From Firmicutes bacterium UBA2595 (GTDB taxonomy: Bacteria > Bacillota > Thermincolia > Thermincolales > UBA2595), in NCBI GenBank assembly GCA_002339745.1, contig DDKP01000103.1, positions 7,009 to 30,897 of the forward strand: DNA of 23,889 nucleotides, written 5' to 3'. This document shows positions 22,510-23,889 of the stretch, one piece after another; the first letter of the stretch is position 1; every line of letters begins with the position of its first letter. A program made the translations under genes and the position numbers. The notes under the pieces were generated by a model that did not search any database, had not been told where the DNA came from, and was given only the letters and a program-made list of their open reading frames with translations.

Positions 22510-23889
22510 CTACTTAGTTAATTCCTTTAACAATTCCCTCGCCACTTCCCGGTCATCAAAATGCAATACCTTCTCCCCCACTATCTGGTAGGTTTCATGG
22601 CCTTTACCCGCAATGAGCACTACATCGCCCGGTTTGGCCATCTTGATCGCGTAACCGATAGCTTCCCTGCGGTCCGGAATGATTGAGTATTTGGACCTGT
22701 CAATCTTTTTCCTGGCTCCTTCTTCGATCTGGGAAATAATAAACAGGGGTTCTTCGGTTCTAGGGTTGTCGGAGGTCAGAATCGTGTAATCGCTTAGGCG
22801 GGCGGAGATTTCTCCCATAATGGGCCGTTTCGTCCGGTCCCTGTCTCCGCCACAGCCGAACACGGTTATCACACGGCCCCTGGCAAACCCCCGCGCGGCT
22901 CTGATAATATTCTCCAACCCGTCGGGGGTATGGGCATAGTCGACAAACACAGAAAAATCCTGCCCTTCGTCAACCTTTTCCATCCGGCCGGGAATACCCT
23001 TGACTGATTCCAGGGCTTTTTTCACAGAATCCGGGTTAATACCTTCGGCCAAACCCACCGAGAGGGCTGCCAATGCGTTGTAAACATTAAACAGGCCTGT
23101 CAGACGCAGTTCCAGGTACAGTTCCGTGCCAGGCGTGGATACATAAAAGGAGGCTCCGTTATCCCTTAAATTCAGGTCCCTGGCCCTGATGTCACACTCT
23201 TTTTCCACCCCGTAGGTCAGGACCCGGCCCGTGGTTGCTTCAATAATGCTTTTGGCGTTGGGGTCGTCAATGTTTATAATGCCGTACTTCGTCTTGGCTT
23301 TGTTGGCATGGCTGCCCAGCCCGCTAAAAAGCTTCTTTTTGGCGGCCAGGTAGTTTTCCATGGTTTCGTGGAAATCAAGGTGGTCCTGGGTGATATTGGT
23401 AAACACCGCGTAATCATACTCCACGCCTGCCACACGGTCCAGTTCCAAGGCATGAGAGGACACTTCCATGACCACGTGTCTGATACCTTCTTCCAGCATC
23501 TCCTTCAACAGGACCTGAAGGTCCAGGGACTCGGGGGTGGTATTCGTGACAGGCAGCACACGGTCTCCAATCTTGTTCATGATAGTGCCGATAAGCCCCA
23601 CCTTATGTCCTGCTTCCCTGAAAACCGCCTCCACCAGATTAGTCGTTGTCGTCTTCCCATTTGTTCCCGTAACCCCGACCACAGTCAGCCTGCGGGATGG
23701 GTAGCCGGTAAAAGCGGCAGCTATTAGGGCCAGCGCTTTACGGGTGTCCCGGGTAATCACGAGGGGTACCCCCTCCGGAACCTCTACCGGCTTTTGGGCC
23801 ACCACGGCGGCGGCCCCTTGCTCCAGGGCCGCGGAGACATACTTATGCCCATCTGTTTTGAAACCTTCGACACAGACAAATACATAACC
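22510..23889 (-). CDS. murE: UDP-MurNAc-dipeptide--meso-diaminopimelate ligase MurE (5' end outside the window)
   Basis: The reading frame is open to the window edge, giving 459 residues; a full MurE has about 490, so some 30 N-terminal residues are missing. The visible start (GYVFVCVEGFKTDGHKYV) matches the MurE N-terminal domain. The P-loop GVTGTNGKTTTTN, the EVSSHALEL block, NITQDHLDFH, the DYAHTPDGLEN segment and SDNPRTEEP follow. The DNPR motif is that of ligases which add meso-diaminopimelate rather than lysine to UDP-MurNAc-L-Ala-D-Glu. An internal methionine or GTG codon near 23805 is not the start because homology continues upstream. Confidence 0.96.
   Translation of the reverse strand, partial: GYVFVCVEGFKTDGHKYVSAALEQGAAAVVAQKPVEVPEGVPLVITRDTRKALALIAAAFTGYPSRRLTVVGVTGTNGKTTTTNLVEAVFREAGHKVGLIGTIMNKIGDRVLPVTNTTPESLDLQVLLKEMLEEGIRHVVMEVSSHALELDRVAGVEYDYAVFTNITQDHLDFHETMENYLAAKKKLFSGLGSHANKAKTKYGIINIDDPNAKSIIEATTGRVLTYGVEKECDIRARDLNLRDNGASFYVSTPGTELYLELRLTGLFNVYNALAALSVGLAEGINPDSVKKALESVKGIPGRMEKVDEGQDFSVFVDYAHTPDGLENIIRAARGFARGRVITVFGCGGDRDRTKRPIMGEISARLSDYTILTSDNPRTEEPLFIISQIEEGARKKIDRSKYSIIPDRREAIGYAIKMAKPGDVVLIAGKGHETYQIVGEKVLHFDDREVARELLKELTK

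Overview
All genes in this window lie on the minus strand, so transcription runs from right to left. The content points to an anaerobic, endospore-forming Firmicute of the Clostridia. It has a sporulation sigma cluster (spoIIGA, sigE, sigG, spoIIR), a Gram-positive division and cell wall (dcw) cluster, a class III oxygen-sensitive ribonucleotide reductase, and a MurE with the DNPR signature of the meso-diaminopimelate type. Base composition is near balanced. The gene order resembles Peptococcaceae / Desulfotomaculum-type genomes, but that is from memory and the genus cannot be fixed here.

Layout in transcription order. (1) 23889-12526 is the wall-precursor block: murE (5' end outside the window), murF, mraY, murD, spoVE/ftsW, murG, murC, murB, murA. 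It makes UDP-MurNAc-pentapeptide and lipid II. A near-perfect sigma-A promoter sits in front of murG, and a short terminator follows murA. (2) 12396-8806 is the division block: ftsQ/divIB, a DUF881 gene, sbp, ftsZ and a small membrane zinc-finger protein. ftsA is missing from its usual place between sbp and ftsZ. A sigma-H-like promoter candidate lies in front of ftsZ. (3) 8722-4170 is the sporulation block: spoIIGA (protease), sigE (pro-sigma-E), sigG, spoIIR (the intercompartment signal that activates SpoIIGA) and ylmC/ymxH. (4) 4017-150 is the deoxynucleotide block: nrdR, nrdD, a dCMP deaminase and nrdG, ended by a strong terminator.

The genes are familiar; the most informative signals are non-coding. 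The spoIIGA promoter has consensus hexamers 21 bp apart, recalling the unusual long spacer of the Bacillus subtilis spoIIG promoter. The 571-base gap between sigE and sigG holds three tandem intrinsic terminators, a pair of alternative hairpins, a 122-base foldback with 20-21 bp arms, and a very good sigma-F promoter for sigG. The nrdR operon has two NrdR boxes 32 bp apart, one filling the -35/-10 spacer and one just downstream of the predicted start site. Three degenerate heptad-repeat arrays occupy intergenic gaps. No RNA genes, CRISPR arrays, insertion sequences or transposases were seen, and I found no convincing previously undescribed multi-gene system.

Several start codons were placed downstream of the longest open frame because of ribosome-binding-site position and family alignment (dCMP deaminase, ylmC, sigG, sigE, the zinc-finger gene, sbp, ftsQ, murC, spoVE, murD, murF).
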